64,000 bases of DNA from Paludibacter sp963678465 (GCA_963678465.1 OY782858.1:1736001-1800000), one strand, 5' to 3'; positions 16,499-26,121 are shown, counted from the stretch's first letter. Made by a program: numbers and translations. Notes: generated by a model not told the origin, from the letters alone.

Positions 16499-18130
16499 AT
16501 GAGAAATAAATTAGTTTCTGTCTTTGTTTTCGTTTTGAGTGTATTTAGCTTTTTCAGCTGTAGCGATAATATTGTGCCTGATTTTTCATTCACACCAGAG
16601 GTTGCTAAAGCAGGCCAAACGGTTAGTTTTACAAATCTGACCACAGGAGATGAGGATTGGAAAGCCGAGCATTGGAACTGGAATTTTGGGGACAACTTAA
16701 AATCGACTGAAAAAAATCCAAAACATATTTATAAAAATGCCGGCAAGTATTCAATCACATTAATGGTCGATTCAAATAAGAATTTAATTAAAACACTCTC
16801 CATTACTGTCTATGATAGCATTCCTACCATTTATATAAACACTGACTCTGTTTATTATTATAAGAAATCAACCTTTAGCGTTTTAGTTTACAACCCAAGT
16901 AATCTTGACATTACTTATAAATGGACTTTTTCATCAAACGCAAAAGGCAACTTAACCAATGGAGAATCGAGCAAAAGCGAAGTCGAAGTATTTTTCAATA
17001 AACCTAATACAGAAGAGACCGTATCGCTCCACATTGTCATGGGCAATGAACTGGACACAACAATTACTAAGAAATTTCATGTACATGACATGAAGACCAA
17101 AAGCCTGCTTATGGCACAACGCAACGGCAACATTCTTCGTCAACGCATTTACGATAACGGATTCGAAGCTTATACAAGTACCGGAATTTCAGCCGGACGT
17201 CATCCATTTAATATCTCTGCTCTTTCAAATCAGCTTTACATATTCGATGCAGGCACTGATGTAGCTTACAAAAACGACTGGCTGACCAACACTTCGGGAA
17301 ATGGAAATATTCGTGTGTACAATATGAACACCAAAACCACAAGTGAAATTATAAATAACAATGGTAAAAGCTCGCATTTTGGTTTTTACAATGGATATGT
17401 GGACAACAACTTCGTTTACTGGACCGATTACAGTGAATTTATATACAAAACACCTGTAAATTCAACTTTAGGATCGTTCGAATGGAAAGGCAGTGCCGAC
17501 AATCAGACATCCGTGCCTTATTATCTGGCCAAGGCCGATAGATTAGGTTATTATGGAAACGGACTGGCCTCTAATCAGTTCAGTGGAGGTATAGCTTATT
17601 ACGATCAGGCCTACTTTTGGGCAAAAGGTGGAAGTGGCAAAGGAATTTACAGATTTCTACCCACAGATATTCTGACAGCAAATGCAACCGGTAGCACTCC
17701 TGTGCCAAGCTTAGGAGCAATTCTGACCGACTTTTCAATCAGAGCATTTAAGATTGACGAAATCAATCAGAAAATTTATTTCTCAGTGACTGCTCCTGCC
17801 GATAAAGTAGGATTTTGGGTAGCTAGTATGAGGGGAAGCAATGCCGAACGAATAGACGATGCTCCTATGGATGACAAGTCATTGTACATTACCGGAATAG
17901 CAATCGACAATGTATCAAACAAGGTGTTTTGGGCCTACCGCAGCCCACAAACCATTGGAGCTTCATCTCCATCCGACAGCTGGGAGAACTACTATAAGGC
18001 TCACCCCACCCATCGTACAGGCGTAAAAATGGCAACCTTGGCAACACAATATAAACCAGCCGGCGACATTGAATATTTCTCGGAAGGTGCTGATGTATAT
18101 GGTATAGCACTCGATGAAGTTAAGAAATAA
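16499..18130 (+). CDS. PKD-domain lipoprotein with C-terminal propeller-like region
   Basis: The 543-residue protein has a lipoprotein signal: a hydrophobic N-terminus ending 'SFFSC', with Cys21 as the lipidated residue. Residues about 25-105 are a PKD domain ('SFTNLTTGDEDW' and 'WNWNFGDN' followed by 'HIYKNAGKYSITLMV'). A second Ig-like segment covers about 108-200. From about 205 to the end, repeated 'GNILRQRIYDNGFE', 'VYWTDYSEFIYK' and 'KVFWAYRSP' blocks look like a YWTD/SMP-30-type propeller. It is probably outer-membrane anchored and exposed. No SusC/SusD pair or enzyme gene lies next to it, so its ligand is unknown. Confidence 0.75.
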   Translation: MRNKLVSVFVFVLSVFSFFSCSDNIVPDFSFTPEVAKAGQTVSFTNLTTGDEDWKAEHWNWNFGDNLKSTEKNPKHIYKNAGKYSITLMVDSNKNLIKTLSITVYDSIPTIYINTDSVYYYKKSTFSVLVYNPSNLDITYKWTFSSNAKGNLTNGESSKSEVEVFFNKPNTEETVSLHIVMGNELDTTITKKFHVHDMKTKSLLMAQRNGNILRQRIYDNGFEAYTSTGISAGRHPFNISALSNQLYIFDAGTDVAYKNDWLTNTSGNGNIRVYNMNTKTTSEIINNNGKSSHFGFYNGYVDNNFVYWTDYSEFIYKTPVNSTLGSFEWKGSADNQTSVPYYLAKADRLGYYGNGLASNQFSGGIAYYDQAYFWAKGGSGKGIYRFLPTDILTANATGSTPVPSLGAILTDFSIRAFKIDEINQKIYFSVTAPADKVGFWVASMRGSNAERIDDAPMDDKSLYITGIAIDNVSNKVFWAYRSPQTIGASSPSDSWENYYKAHPTHRTGVKMATLATQYKPAGDIEYFSEGADVYGIALDEVKK

Positions 18131-18160
18131 CTAAGTGCAGAATTCAAAATATTAAGCATA

Positions 18161-18196
18161 AAAAAATCCTCCTGAAATGATTCAGGAGGATTTTTT
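18161..18196. terminator. Bidirectional terminator, 16-bp perfect stem
   Basis: Arms at 18161-18176 and 18181-18196 are perfect complements around an ATGA loop, with A6 on the left and T6 on the right. It ends both the plus-strand PKD lipoprotein gene and the minus-strand acyl-CoA ligase gene. Confidence 0.9.
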
Positions 18197-18209
18197 ATGC
18201 AGTTTTGCG

Positions 18210-19865
18210 TTATTGTTTTTTCTTGGTTTTGGTGTACAGAAATCGCTTGATTTTCTGCGATGCTGTTTTCTCAAAAGGCTCATCCATAATATCGATTCTA
18301 TTAATCTGAGAAGTACGATTCAATTTTGAGTTAAGCTCTTTTGTAAAATGAGCTTTCCACTCCTGGTATTGCTCTTTCTTTTCATCGATTGCAGTTCTCA
18401 GGTGCGCAATATTTTTCTCAATCTGTTCAAGGTCAAGAATTATCTTAGCTACCAGGTAACCATCTTCTTCGAGCACCAGCGATTCGACAACAAATTGATT
18501 ACTATTGATAATTGTCTCAATATCTTCGGGATAAATATTTTCTCCACTTGCACCGACTATTGTATTTTTCATACGACCTTTTATGTAAAGCCTGTTATTT
18601 GAGTCAAATTTACCAAGGTCGCCGGTACGAAACCAACCATCGGGAGTTAAAACTTCACTTGTAGCTTCAGGATTTTTGTAATATCCTTTCATTACATTTG
18701 GTCCTTTTGCCCATATTTCGCCAACACCTTTTTTGTTTGGCTCATAAATTTTCAGTTCTACTCCCTGAACAGCAAAACCTGTAGACTGGAGCTTTGTTTG
18801 GTGAGTGCCTGCACCTGCGAGCAAAGGCGCTGTTTCGGTAAGTCCGTAACCGATAGCATAAGGAAATTTTGCTTCTTTCAAGAAACGTTCAACGCGCGAA
18901 TCGAGTTTAGCGCCTCCAATACCAAAAAACTTAAGTCGGCCACCAAAGGTTTCATAAAGTTTTTTGCCGGCGACACGGTGAATTAATTTTCTGAATAACA
19001 AATCTTTATAAATTACACGTGTAAATCTTGTTCTTGTGAACTTCGCCTGAATCTGACTCTTGTACAATTTTTCCATAATCAATGGAACCGACAACATCAT
19101 TGTGGGTCTGATTTTCTTCATGGCAGGAATCAGAGAGGATGCAGTAGGTGGCTTTTCGAGATAATAAATTGAAGCCCCATACATAACCGGATAAAGCATT
19201 CCGATTGTATTTTCGTAGGTATGCGACAAAGGTAAAAACGAAAGAAAAATATCTTCGTGGCTGATGGCACAAAATGTGTACGACTGCATGGCCGTAAAAG
19301 CTATACTTTTATGCGACAAAACCACACCTTTGGAGCGCCCTGTGGTACCAGAAGTATAAATTATTGCAGCAGTATCTTCTTCCTCAACCGGATTATCAAT
19401 AGGGTGAGTGTTCGCTTCTTCGGCTGACACATTGCCCACAAGCACTTTAAATTCCTCGACTGAGATTTTTCCAATTAAATTGGGTAAATCAAGTCCATCA
19501 ACACGTGACTGCAAACGCTCGCTTACAAACAGTACTTTTGCTTCGGAATGTATCAGCACATTTTCAACCTCTTGTCGGGTAAAGTCGGGCAAAACCGGAA
19601 CAATAATCATTCCTTTTGATACTACCGAAAAATAAGCAATCACCCAATTGGGCATATTATGCGAAAACAAAGCCACCTTATCGCCCTTTTGCAAACCAAA
19701 TGAAAACAGCAATGATGCTACTTCCTCAATTTTCTGACCTAATTGTTTGTAAGTTATAGGCGTTCCTTCAACAAAGGAAACAGATGGGCAATCGGCAAAC
19801 TGCCGAACAGAATAATCTATTAAGGATTTTAGCGTAAGAGGTTTGTGTTCTATTTTTTTATACAT
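18210..19865 (-). CDS. AMP-dependent long-chain acyl-CoA ligase
   Basis: The 551-residue enzyme is an ANL-superfamily adenylate-forming ligase. The AMP-binding P-loop 'IIYTSGTTGRSKGVVLSHK' is at about 166-184, the 'GYGLTETAPLL' motif lies around 340, and the C-terminal hinge and adenylate motifs are 'GWFRTGDLGKFD' and 'IKGRMKNTIVGASGENIYPE'. It probably activates fatty acids to acyl-CoA at the inner membrane face. It is somewhat shorter than Bacteroidota FadD homologues of about 600 residues. It is a single-gene unit with its own promoter and a shared terminator. The exact chain length preference is unknown. Confidence 0.88.
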   Translation of the reverse strand: MYKKIEHKPLTLKSLIDYSVRQFADCPSVSFVEGTPITYKQLGQKIEEVASLLFSFGLQKGDKVALFSHNMPNWVIAYFSVVSKGMIIVPVLPDFTRQEVENVLIHSEAKVLFVSERLQSRVDGLDLPNLIGKISVEEFKVLVGNVSAEEANTHPIDNPVEEEDTAAIIYTSGTTGRSKGVVLSHKSIAFTAMQSYTFCAISHEDIFLSFLPLSHTYENTIGMLYPVMYGASIYYLEKPPTASSLIPAMKKIRPTMMLSVPLIMEKLYKSQIQAKFTRTRFTRVIYKDLLFRKLIHRVAGKKLYETFGGRLKFFGIGGAKLDSRVERFLKEAKFPYAIGYGLTETAPLLAGAGTHQTKLQSTGFAVQGVELKIYEPNKKGVGEIWAKGPNVMKGYYKNPEATSEVLTPDGWFRTGDLGKFDSNNRLYIKGRMKNTIVGASGENIYPEDIETIINSNQFVVESLVLEEDGYLVAKIILDLEQIEKNIAHLRTAIDEKKEQYQEWKAHFTKELNSKLNRTSQINRIDIMDEPFEKTASQKIKRFLYTKTKKKQ

Positions 19866-19903
19866 ACTATAGTTTTCGTGTGCTTGTTTTAATTATTAAC
19901 GCA

Positions 19904-19937
19904 CAAATATAATGAAAAAACAACACAACTGCACAAA
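19904..19937 (-). promoter_or_regulatory. Promoter of the acyl-CoA ligase gene
   Basis: The minus strand carries TATATTTG (CAAATATA at 19904-19911) with TTTG (CAAA at 19934-19937) 22 bp upstream. The leader is about 35 nt. Confidence 0.6.
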
Positions 19938-19958
19938 AAAAAATGTTTTGTGCAGTAA

Positions 19959-20660
19959 TTACTTATAGAGAATAAAGATACAAGGACGTTTATTTAAGTC
20001 GGGCAATTGTTTTTTCCAATCTTTTAATGATTTGGTTTGTATAAATTCGCTGTCGAGCGTTATATCAACGGCTATGCACAACTTTGTATTTGGCTGACAA
20101 GTAGCTATAATTTCATCAAGCATTTTCATGTTTCGGTAAGGAGTTTCGATAAATAGCTGCGACTGACTTTCGGTATAAACCCTGGATTCGAGTCTCTTTA
20201 ATGCCTTAGCACGGTCGGCGGGCTGAATGGGCAGATATCCTACAAAAGCAAAGCTTTGGCCGTTGAAGCCTGAAGCCATAAGAGCAAGTAAAATAGAAGA
20301 TGGACCCACCAAAGGCACAACTTTAAACCCGCACCTTTGTGCAATAGCCACTACATCTGCTCCGGGATCGGCAATTGCCGGACAGCCAGCTTCGGAAATT
20401 ACTCCAACATCGTATCCATCATGTAAAGGTTTCAGAAAATCGCTTATTGCTTCGGGAGAGGTATGTTGATTAAGCGTATAAAACGTGAGTTCGTCGATAT
20501 TAATTGCCGGATTTGTTTTTTTTAGAAACCGACGTGCAGTTCTTACATCTTCAACAATAAAATGCTTTATAGCCGAAACAACAACCGTATTATGCGCCGG
20601 AAGTATTTTATCGAAAGCAGTATCGCCCAGCGAAGTGGGAATTAAATAAAGTGTTGCCAT
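19959..20660 (-). CDS. RsmI-like SAM-dependent tetrapyrrole-methylase-fold protein
   Basis: The 233-residue product has the tetrapyrrole methylase fold seen in RsmI, the 16S rRNA C1402 2'-O-methyltransferase. Markers are 'LYLIPTSLGD' at the N-terminus, 'GVISEAGCPAIADPG' for the SAM-binding VSDAGTPxxxDPG region, 'VPLVGPSSILLALMASGF' and 'FIETPYRN'. It is about 50 residues shorter than E. coli RsmI and lacks its C-terminal domain. The highly conserved SDAGTP is changed to SEAGCP. It is likely a paralogue of RsmI whose RNA or protein substrate is unknown. It lies 16 bp after the ABC-F gene and is presumably co-transcribed, which fits a translation-related role. Confidence 0.8.
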   Translation of the reverse strand: MATLYLIPTSLGDTAFDKILPAHNTVVVSAIKHFIVEDVRTARRFLKKTNPAINIDELTFYTLNQHTSPEAISDFLKPLHDGYDVGVISEAGCPAIADPGADVVAIAQRCGFKVVPLVGPSSILLALMASGFNGQSFAFVGYLPIQPADRAKALKRLESRVYTESQSQLFIETPYRNMKMLDEIIATCQPNTKLCIAVDITLDSEFIQTKSLKDWKKQLPDLNKRPCIFILYK

Positions 20661-20676
20661 TTTGTCTCCTTTTTTC

Positions 20677-22620
20677 CTATTTTACCTCAGCCTTCAGTTT
20701 TTCAACCTCCTCCGATAAAATTTCCCATTCGTACATTTTATGTTCGAGTTCGCGTTGTTTTTTTTGATACAACATTATAAAATCGCTATCAGATGCATAT
20801 TCAGGCAATTCTAGCTGTTTATTCATTGTTTCCAGATCCGATTCGTAGGTGGCAATCTGTTTCTCCACATCTTCCACTTCTTTCTCGGCTTTTCTGATTT
20901 TGCGGTTTTGCTCTTTACGGGCTTCGTAACTCAATTTATTTTCGGATGCCGCTTTTTCAACAGTTTCTGTTGCTGCTTTGAGCGAGTTTGAAATTTCAAG
21001 TTCGCGAAGGCTATCCATTTTTTTGTATTGTAAAAAGTCGTAAATACCACCCAAATGTTCGCGTACTTTCTTATTTCCAAATTCGTACACCTTAGTCACC
21101 AATCCATCCAGAAATTCACGATCGTGTGATACAACAATAACAGTTCCATCGAAAGCTTTAATAGCCTCTTTCAGCACATCTTTCGAACGCATATCGAGGT
21201 GATTGGTAGGCTCATCGAGTATCAGTAAGTTTACAGGTTCGAGCAGCAAACGAATCATAGCCAGGCGGCTACGCTCACCTCCCGACAGCACCTGCACTTT
21301 CTTATCCGATGCTTCGCCACCAAACATAAATGCGCCCAGGATATCGCGAATCTTTGTACGAATATCGCCTACGGCCACATAATCAATTGTTTCGAACACC
21401 GTTTTGCTTTCGTCGAGCAACGAAGCCTGATTTTGCGCAAAATATCCGATTTTCACATTATGCCCAAGTTTCATTTTTCCGGCATACTCAATCTCACCCA
21501 TAATGCACTTCACAAGTGTAGATTTCCCCTCACCGTTTTTACCTACAAACGCCACTTTCTCGCCCCGATTAATAATCATGCCTATATTATCGAGTACCAG
21601 GTGCGATCCGTACGCTTTGGAGAGATGTTCCACTTCTACCGGGATAATACCCGAATGAACTGCCGGAGGAAATTTCAGACTCAACCTTGAATTATCCTCT
21701 AAATCTACTTCAAGTCTTTCGAGTTTATTCAACTGTTTTATACGCGATTGAACCTGAATGGCTTTGGTTGCCTTTGATCTGAACCGGTCAATAAAATCTT
21801 CAGTTTCCTGAATCATTTTTTGCTGATTTTCGTAAGCGCGTACCTGCTGATCGTGACGCTCGATACGCAGCTGAACGTATTTCGAGTAATTTACATTGTA
21901 ATCGTATATTTTCCCCAACGAAATTTCGATGGTTCGGGTAGTCACCGCATCGATAAAAGCACGGTCGTGCGAAACAAGCACAATGGCACTTCCGCAGGTG
22001 ATAAGAAAATTCTCAAGCCATTGTATCGATTCGATATCCAGGTGGTTTGTAGGTTCATCAAGTAGCAACACATCGGGGCGAAGCAATAATATCTTAGCTA
22101 ATTCGATGCGCATACGCCAACCGCCGCTAAATTCGGAACATTGGCGGTCGAAATCGGTTCGCAAAAAACCAAGTCCCAATAAAGTTTTTTCAATTTCAGC
22201 ATAAAAATTGCCCGAACCTACAATTTGCAAAAGCTCATTGTCGTGCGTCAACTTATCAATCAAACGGTGATAATCATCACTTTCATAGTCTGTTCTTTCG
22301 GATAATTCCTGACTTATACGCTCAATTTCGGTTTGCAAATCTGTTATGTGTTCAAAAGCTTTTTCAGCTTCCTGCATTACAGTCGTACCTTCGTTATGGA
22401 TCATGTGTTGAGGGAGATAGCCGATAGACAGATCTTTCGGAATCGTAACACGTCCTTTGGTAGGTGCTTGTTTTCCTGAGAAAATCTTTAACAGTGTGGT
22501 TTTACCGGCTCCGTTTTTCCCTACAAGCGCTATTCTATCTTTGGGGTTCACCAGGAAACTAATTTCATCAAAAAGAGGCGATCCTCCAAATTCAACCGTA
22601 AGTTGCTCTACAGAAATCAT
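20677..22620 (-). CDS. ABC-F family ATPase (Uup/YdiF-like)
   Basis: The 647-residue soluble protein has two ABC ATPase domains and no membrane segments. Walker A motifs are GKNGAGKTT (34-42) and 'GKNGEGKSTLVK' in the second half. Signatures are 'FSGGWRMRIELAKILLL' and 'LSGGERSRLAMIRLLL', each followed by 'LLLDEPTNHLD' and 'LILDEPTNHLD'. The linker 'DFIDRFRSKATKAIQVQSRIKQL' is the P-site tRNA interaction motif region of ABC-F factors. A C-terminal charged coiled coil (about 545-647) resembles Uup/YdiF-type proteins. It acts on the ribosome rather than in transport. The RsmI-like gene follows after 16 bp. EttA is encoded separately at 60701-62371. Confidence 0.9.
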   Translation of the reverse strand: MISVEQLTVEFGGSPLFDEISFLVNPKDRIALVGKNGAGKTTLLKIFSGKQAPTKGRVTIPKDLSIGYLPQHMIHNEGTTVMQEAEKAFEHITDLQTEIERISQELSERTDYESDDYHRLIDKLTHDNELLQIVGSGNFYAEIEKTLLGLGFLRTDFDRQCSEFSGGWRMRIELAKILLLRPDVLLLDEPTNHLDIESIQWLENFLITCGSAIVLVSHDRAFIDAVTTRTIEISLGKIYDYNVNYSKYVQLRIERHDQQVRAYENQQKMIQETEDFIDRFRSKATKAIQVQSRIKQLNKLERLEVDLEDNSRLSLKFPPAVHSGIIPVEVEHLSKAYGSHLVLDNIGMIINRGEKVAFVGKNGEGKSTLVKCIMGEIEYAGKMKLGHNVKIGYFAQNQASLLDESKTVFETIDYVAVGDIRTKIRDILGAFMFGGEASDKKVQVLSGGERSRLAMIRLLLEPVNLLILDEPTNHLDMRSKDVLKEAIKAFDGTVIVVSHDREFLDGLVTKVYEFGNKKVREHLGGIYDFLQYKKMDSLRELEISNSLKAATETVEKAASENKLSYEARKEQNRKIRKAEKEVEDVEKQIATYESDLETMNKQLELPEYASDSDFIMLYQKKQRELEHKMYEWEILSEEVEKLKAEVK

Positions 22621-23150
22621 ATCAAAAATTCAGGATTTTTATTGTCGTTGAAATACTATTATTGAAAAAGAAAAAAAACTGACTACAAGCGAAATTTATA
22701 TCTTTATACGCTACTTTCCCGTTAAAGCTCACAACAAGAAATTTTCTCATGGTTTTTCTATTATCCTATGAGTGAAAATATATATTTTAGAATTTATTTT
22801 TCTACCGAAACAAGCTATCAGAAAAACTATTTTTCTTATCAATAATCTATTTGTAAATTTAGCTTGCAAAGATAACTTTTATTACCGAAATAATAGTTTA
22901 AAAACACAAATACTCCTGATTTATATACATACAATAACATCCTAATGGCTTATATCAAATCAGATTTGTTCTGTTTTTTGTATCTGTTTTTTTTACAATA
23001 ACCATTCCTTAAAAAACACCATGAAAAGAACTTAGAAAACAAACACAGTGTATGATAAAATTAAAACCCTAATTTTGTTGTATTTATTGGTTTAAAAATT
23101 AGTGATATCTATTTTTATTCCTACCTCTATATAAATCGCAAATTTTTGTA
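22621..23150. other. AT-rich intergenic region between divergent genes
   Basis: This 530-bp stretch between the ABC-F gene and panB has no convincing reading frame. A minus-strand TATCTTTG (CAAAGATA at 22867-22874) could be a distant promoter of the ABC-F gene with a leader of about 245 nt. Nothing else was recognised. Confidence 0.45.
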
Positions 23151-23158
23151 TAAGTTTG
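23151..23158 (+). promoter_or_regulatory. Candidate -7 box for panB
   Basis: TAAGTTTG lies 26 bp before the ATG at 23184 and fits TAnnTTTG. The -33 element is not clear. Confidence 0.5.
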
Positions 23159-23183
23159 CAGACTCAAAAAAAACTAAGAAAAC

Positions 23184-24002
23184 ATGTCAGTACATAACGA
23201 TAATATCCGTAGAGTTACTACTCAGAGGATTTTGGAAATGAAAAAACGAGGTGAAAAAATAAGCATGCTTACAGCTTACGATTTCACTATGGGAACAATA
23301 GTTGATAATGCCGGAGTCGATATTATTCTGGTTGGAGATTCTGCATCAAACGTAATGTGTGGGAACATAACCACATTGCCCATAACACTCGACCAAATGA
23401 TTTTTATGGCAAAATCGGTGGTAAGAGGTGTAAATAGAGCGTTGGTAGTTGTCGATATGCCTTTTGGATCCTATCAGGGAAATTCAAAAGAAGCACTTGC
23501 CTCAGCCATTCGCATCATGAAAGAAACCCATGGCGACTGCCTGAAACTTGAAGGCGGCGAAGAAATTCTCGAATCAGTAAAAAGAATTTTAAGCGCCGGC
23601 ATCCCTATAATGGGGCATTTGGGTCTAATGCCACAATCCATCAACAAATACGGTTCGTACACCGTAAGAGCACAGGAAGAGGCTGAAGCCGAAAAACTGA
23701 TCCGCGATGCACATTTGCTCGAGGAAGCCGGTTGTTTTGCCTTAGTACTCGAAAAAATACCAGCTAAACTGGCCGAGCGTGTAGCCAAAGAACTTACAAT
23801 CCCGGTAATTGGTATTGGAGCTGGTGGCGGCGTGGATGGCCAGGTACTTGTACTGCATGATATGGTTGGCTTGACACAGGACTTCTCTCCTCGATTTCTG
23901 CGTCGGTACGCAGACGTTCAAGGGATCATGAACGAAGCTATCGGTCAATATGTAACCGATGTAAAATCAGGCGACTTCCCTAACGAGTCGGAGCAATACT
24001 AA
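23184..24002 (+). CDS. panB: 3-methyl-2-oxobutanoate hydroxymethyltransferase
   Basis: The 272-residue TIM-barrel enzyme adds a hydroxymethyl group from methylene-tetrahydrofolate to alpha-ketoisovalerate, the first committed step of pantothenate and CoA synthesis. Diagnostic segments are 'KISMLTAYDFTMG', the metal site 'VGDSASNVMCG', 'VVVDMPFGSYQ', 'LKLEGGEE', 'GHLGLMPQSINKYGSY' and 'VIGIGAGGGVDGQVLVLHDM'. Length agrees with the family (about 265-275). It is monocistronic, with its own promoter box and a strong terminator before tRNA-Lys. Confidence 0.96.
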   Translation: MSVHNDNIRRVTTQRILEMKKRGEKISMLTAYDFTMGTIVDNAGVDIILVGDSASNVMCGNITTLPITLDQMIFMAKSVVRGVNRALVVVDMPFGSYQGNSKEALASAIRIMKETHGDCLKLEGGEEILESVKRILSAGIPIMGHLGLMPQSINKYGSYTVRAQEEAEAEKLIRDAHLLEEAGCFALVLEKIPAKLAERVAKELTIPVIGIGAGGGVDGQVLVLHDMVGLTQDFSPRFLRRYADVQGIMNEAIGQYVTDVKSGDFPNESEQY

Positions 24003-24023
24003 CTTCACATATAACAATAATAA

Positions 24024-24062
24024 AAAAACGGACTTACGCTCATTGAGCATAAGTCCGTTTTT
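24024..24062 (+). terminator. Terminator downstream of panB
   Basis: An 18-bp stem (24024-24041 with 24045-24062) with one C-A mismatch and a 3-nt loop ends in T5. It lies about 20 bp after the panB stop. Confidence 0.85.
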
Positions 24063-24077
24063 CATCTAAAATAAATG

Positions 24078-24150
24078 TGACCCAGGAGGGGCTCGAACCC
24101 TCGACCCACAGATTAAGAGTCTGTTGCTCTACCAGCTGAGCTACTAAGTC
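24078..24150 (-). tRNA. tRNA-Lys (anticodon CTT)
   Basis: On the minus strand the sequence folds as a 73-nt tRNA. G1-C72 begins a 7-bp acceptor stem with G-T wobbles, followed by a D arm 'AGCTCAGCTGGTAGAGC', an anticodon arm CAGACTCTTAATCTG with loop CTCTTAA (anticodon CTT), and a T arm with GGTTCGAGCCC. The discriminator is A73. CCA is not encoded. Confidence 0.93.
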
Positions 24151-24259
24151 ATCGTTTATGCTAAACCACAAACAATAGTTGTTCCCGGTTTTGCGAGTGC
24201 AAAGGTAATTAAAAAAATAGATTTGCTTCTCTTTTTTTCAAAAAAACAAAACAGTTTTT

Positions 24260-25015
24260 TCAATCCTCAACTTCAGATTCTTTAGGTTTGCAAGCCACTA
24301 CCGTGATATGGAAACAAGATTGTTTTCGTTCGCGAACGGCAAGAATTTTACATTCTTCACGCATTTCGATAAGCGTTTTGGTAAGTTCCTGAATCAACTC
24401 CCAACTCGGTACCACCGAATCATTGTCGAGGTTGTAAAAATGTTTATACGATATGTCAATGGTTGTTCCGTAGTAATGCGCTGTAGTATCGGTAGCATTT
24501 CCGTTTCGATGACTTAGTTGCTTTTGAGTTTCCACAGTTCGTAAAAGCGACGTCAGGAAAAAACAATAATTTCCAAGTTCTTTCTCTTTTAATTTTTTTT
24601 GGAATCTGAAAGCTATCTCGTCCACCATATTAACAGCATCGGGAACGAGGTATGGATGAGAATGTTTGAGCGATTTAAGATGATAGAGCGGACCATCTTT
24701 CACTTCGATGAGCTCATTGTTCAAAACCATCATTGTAATCAGGCTGTCGAATTCGGCATTCGTAACAAAAGGACTTTTTACACCATTGGCTTTGGCATGA
24801 AGCAGCTGAATATCGTTTTTATCGCTCAAAACACTGCTTGGCGAAATGGGTGCGCTCGCATTCAGCAACTGATTACATTCGGTGTAATTATCCGGAATTT
24901 TCTTGGTATCAGGAACAATAATTTTTACAAATAAAGCAATTAAACTACAAAAAGCTACGGCTATAAAAAGATATGTGAGCGTTGTCTTATTAAATTTCAG
25001 GGAAGTATTGATCAT
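24260..25015 (-). CDS. M15-peptidase-like (DUF5715-type) membrane-anchored protein
   Basis: From the ATG at 25015 the product is 251 residues. It has an N-terminal membrane anchor or signal ('LTYLFIAVAFCSLIALFVKI') and a periplasmic domain. The segment 'FLTSLLRTVETQKQLSHRNG' and 'TAHYYGTTIDISYKHF' resembles the S-x-x-R-T...H-x-x-G-x-x-x-D-I pattern of M15 D-Ala-D-Ala peptidases and the related DUF5715 family, so a peptidoglycan-linked role is plausible. A longer TTG start at 25039 is unlikely, because that codon lies inside the TATCTTTG promoter box. The gene is convergent with nothing and lies next to tRNA-Lys. Confidence 0.65.
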   Translation of the reverse strand: MINTSLKFNKTTLTYLFIAVAFCSLIALFVKIIVPDTKKIPDNYTECNQLLNASAPISPSSVLSDKNDIQLLHAKANGVKSPFVTNAEFDSLITMMVLNNELIEVKDGPLYHLKSLKHSHPYLVPDAVNMVDEIAFRFQKKLKEKELGNYCFFLTSLLRTVETQKQLSHRNGNATDTTAHYYGTTIDISYKHFYNLDNDSVVPSWELIQELTKTLIEMREECKILAVRERKQSCFHITVVACKPKESEVED

Positions 25016-25036
25016 ATTATTTTCGGGTTTTCGACA

Positions 25037-25044
25037 CAAAGATA
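25037..25044 (-). promoter_or_regulatory. -7 box of the M15-like gene
   Basis: CAAAGATA on the plus strand is TATCTTTG on the minus strand, 22 bp before the ATG at 25015. It overlaps the alternative TTG start at 25039 and so decides the start in favour of the ATG. Confidence 0.6.
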
Positions 25045-25180
25045 AAAATTAAACCAAGGCCATGCAAGCAGATTTACTGATTTGTTAATGATAAAAACAA
25101 TTTTTCAGCCGCAAAACCAGACATTCGAAACACAAACCAAAATGCTGTTCCAATTAATTTATTATTTGAAAACATTTGAG

Positions 25181-25188
25181 TATTTTTG
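25181..25188 (+). promoter_or_regulatory. -7 box of the nucleotidyltransferase-galE operon
   Basis: TATTTTTG fits TAnnTTTG and lies 25 bp before the ATG at 25213. An in-frame TTG at 25186 lies inside the box and is therefore not the start. Confidence 0.6.
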
Positions 25189-25212
25189 CCACTCAAAACT
25201 AAATATACTTAT

Positions 25213-26121
25213 ATGAAACCAACTTTATTTGTATTAGCAGCCGGAATGGGGAGTCGATACGGAGGACTTAAACAATTGGATGGATTAGGCCCCAATGGAG
25301 AAACAATAATGGATTATTCGATTTACGATGCAATAAAAGCCGGTTTTGGCAAAGTTGTATTCGTCATCCGCCAGAGCTTCGAAGCTGATTTCAGATCAGT
25401 TGTTGTTGATAAATTTAATGATCTGATTGATGTCGAAATCGTTTTTCAGGAAATAAATAAAGTACCTGAAGGTTGTACCTACATTGCCGAACGTGAAAAA
25501 CCATGGGGTACTAATCATGCTGTATTGATGGGCAAAGACGTTATTCATGAACCATTTGCCGTGATCAATGCTGATGATTTTTACGGACAGGAATCGTTTG
25601 CCATTTTAGCCGATTTTTTGCGTAGCGTAGAGGGCAAACAAAATCAGTATTGTATGGTTGGCTATCATGTAGGCAACACATTGTCCGAAAGTGGATCGGT
25701 AAGTCGTGGCGTTTGCGTGGTTGATGAAAATAACGAACTTAAAAATGTAGTTGAGCGCACACACATTGAGGAAAAAGGCGGAACGATTGTGTACCTCGAC
25801 GAAAAAGGAGAAGAAGTAGCTATTCCGGCCAGCACACCGGTATCGATGAATATGTGGGGCTTTACGCCTGATTATTTCGATTATTCAGTTGATTATTTCA
25901 GGGAATTCCTTGCCGAAAACGGACAAAAACTAAAATCGGAATTTTACATACCACTGGCAGTAAACAATTTGATAGTACAAAACCGTGTTACCTGTAAAGT
26001 ATTGGACACACCGTCGAAGTGGTTTGGCGTTACCTATGCCGAGGATCGTCAACAGGTGGTATTAAAGATAAACGAACTAATTCGTAAAGGATTTTATCCT
26101 CAGCAATTATTCAAAAAATAA
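25213..26121 (+). CDS. NDP-sugar nucleotidyltransferase
   Basis: The 302-residue protein belongs to the sugar nucleotidyltransferase superfamily. The N-terminal loop 'VLAAGMGSRYGGLKQLDGLG' is the nucleotide-binding signature with a GG-K variant, and 'FAVINADDFYGQESF' holds the metal-binding Asp pair. It most likely joins a nucleoside triphosphate to a sugar phosphate, but the base and sugar are not determined. The start at 25213 was chosen because the upstream in-frame TTG is within the promoter box. galE begins 4 bp after the stop, so the two form an operon for sugar-nucleotide supply. Confidence 0.82.
   Translation: MKPTLFVLAAGMGSRYGGLKQLDGLGPNGETIMDYSIYDAIKAGFGKVVFVIRQSFEADFRSVVVDKFNDLIDVEIVFQEINKVPEGCTYIAEREKPWGTNHAVLMGKDVIHEPFAVINADDFYGQESFAILADFLRSVEGKQNQYCMVGYHVGNTLSESGSVSRGVCVVDENNELKNVVERTHIEEKGGTIVYLDEKGEEVAIPASTPVSMNMWGFTPDYFDYSVDYFREFLAENGQKLKSEFYIPLAVNNLIVQNRVTCKVLDTPSKWFGVTYAEDRQQVVLKINELIRKGFYPQQLFKK

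Noticed and set aside
25186..25212. TTG start for the nucleotidyltransferase
   Set aside because: The TTG lies within the TATTTTTG -7 box, so it would not be in the transcript; the ATG at 25213 starts the family motif.
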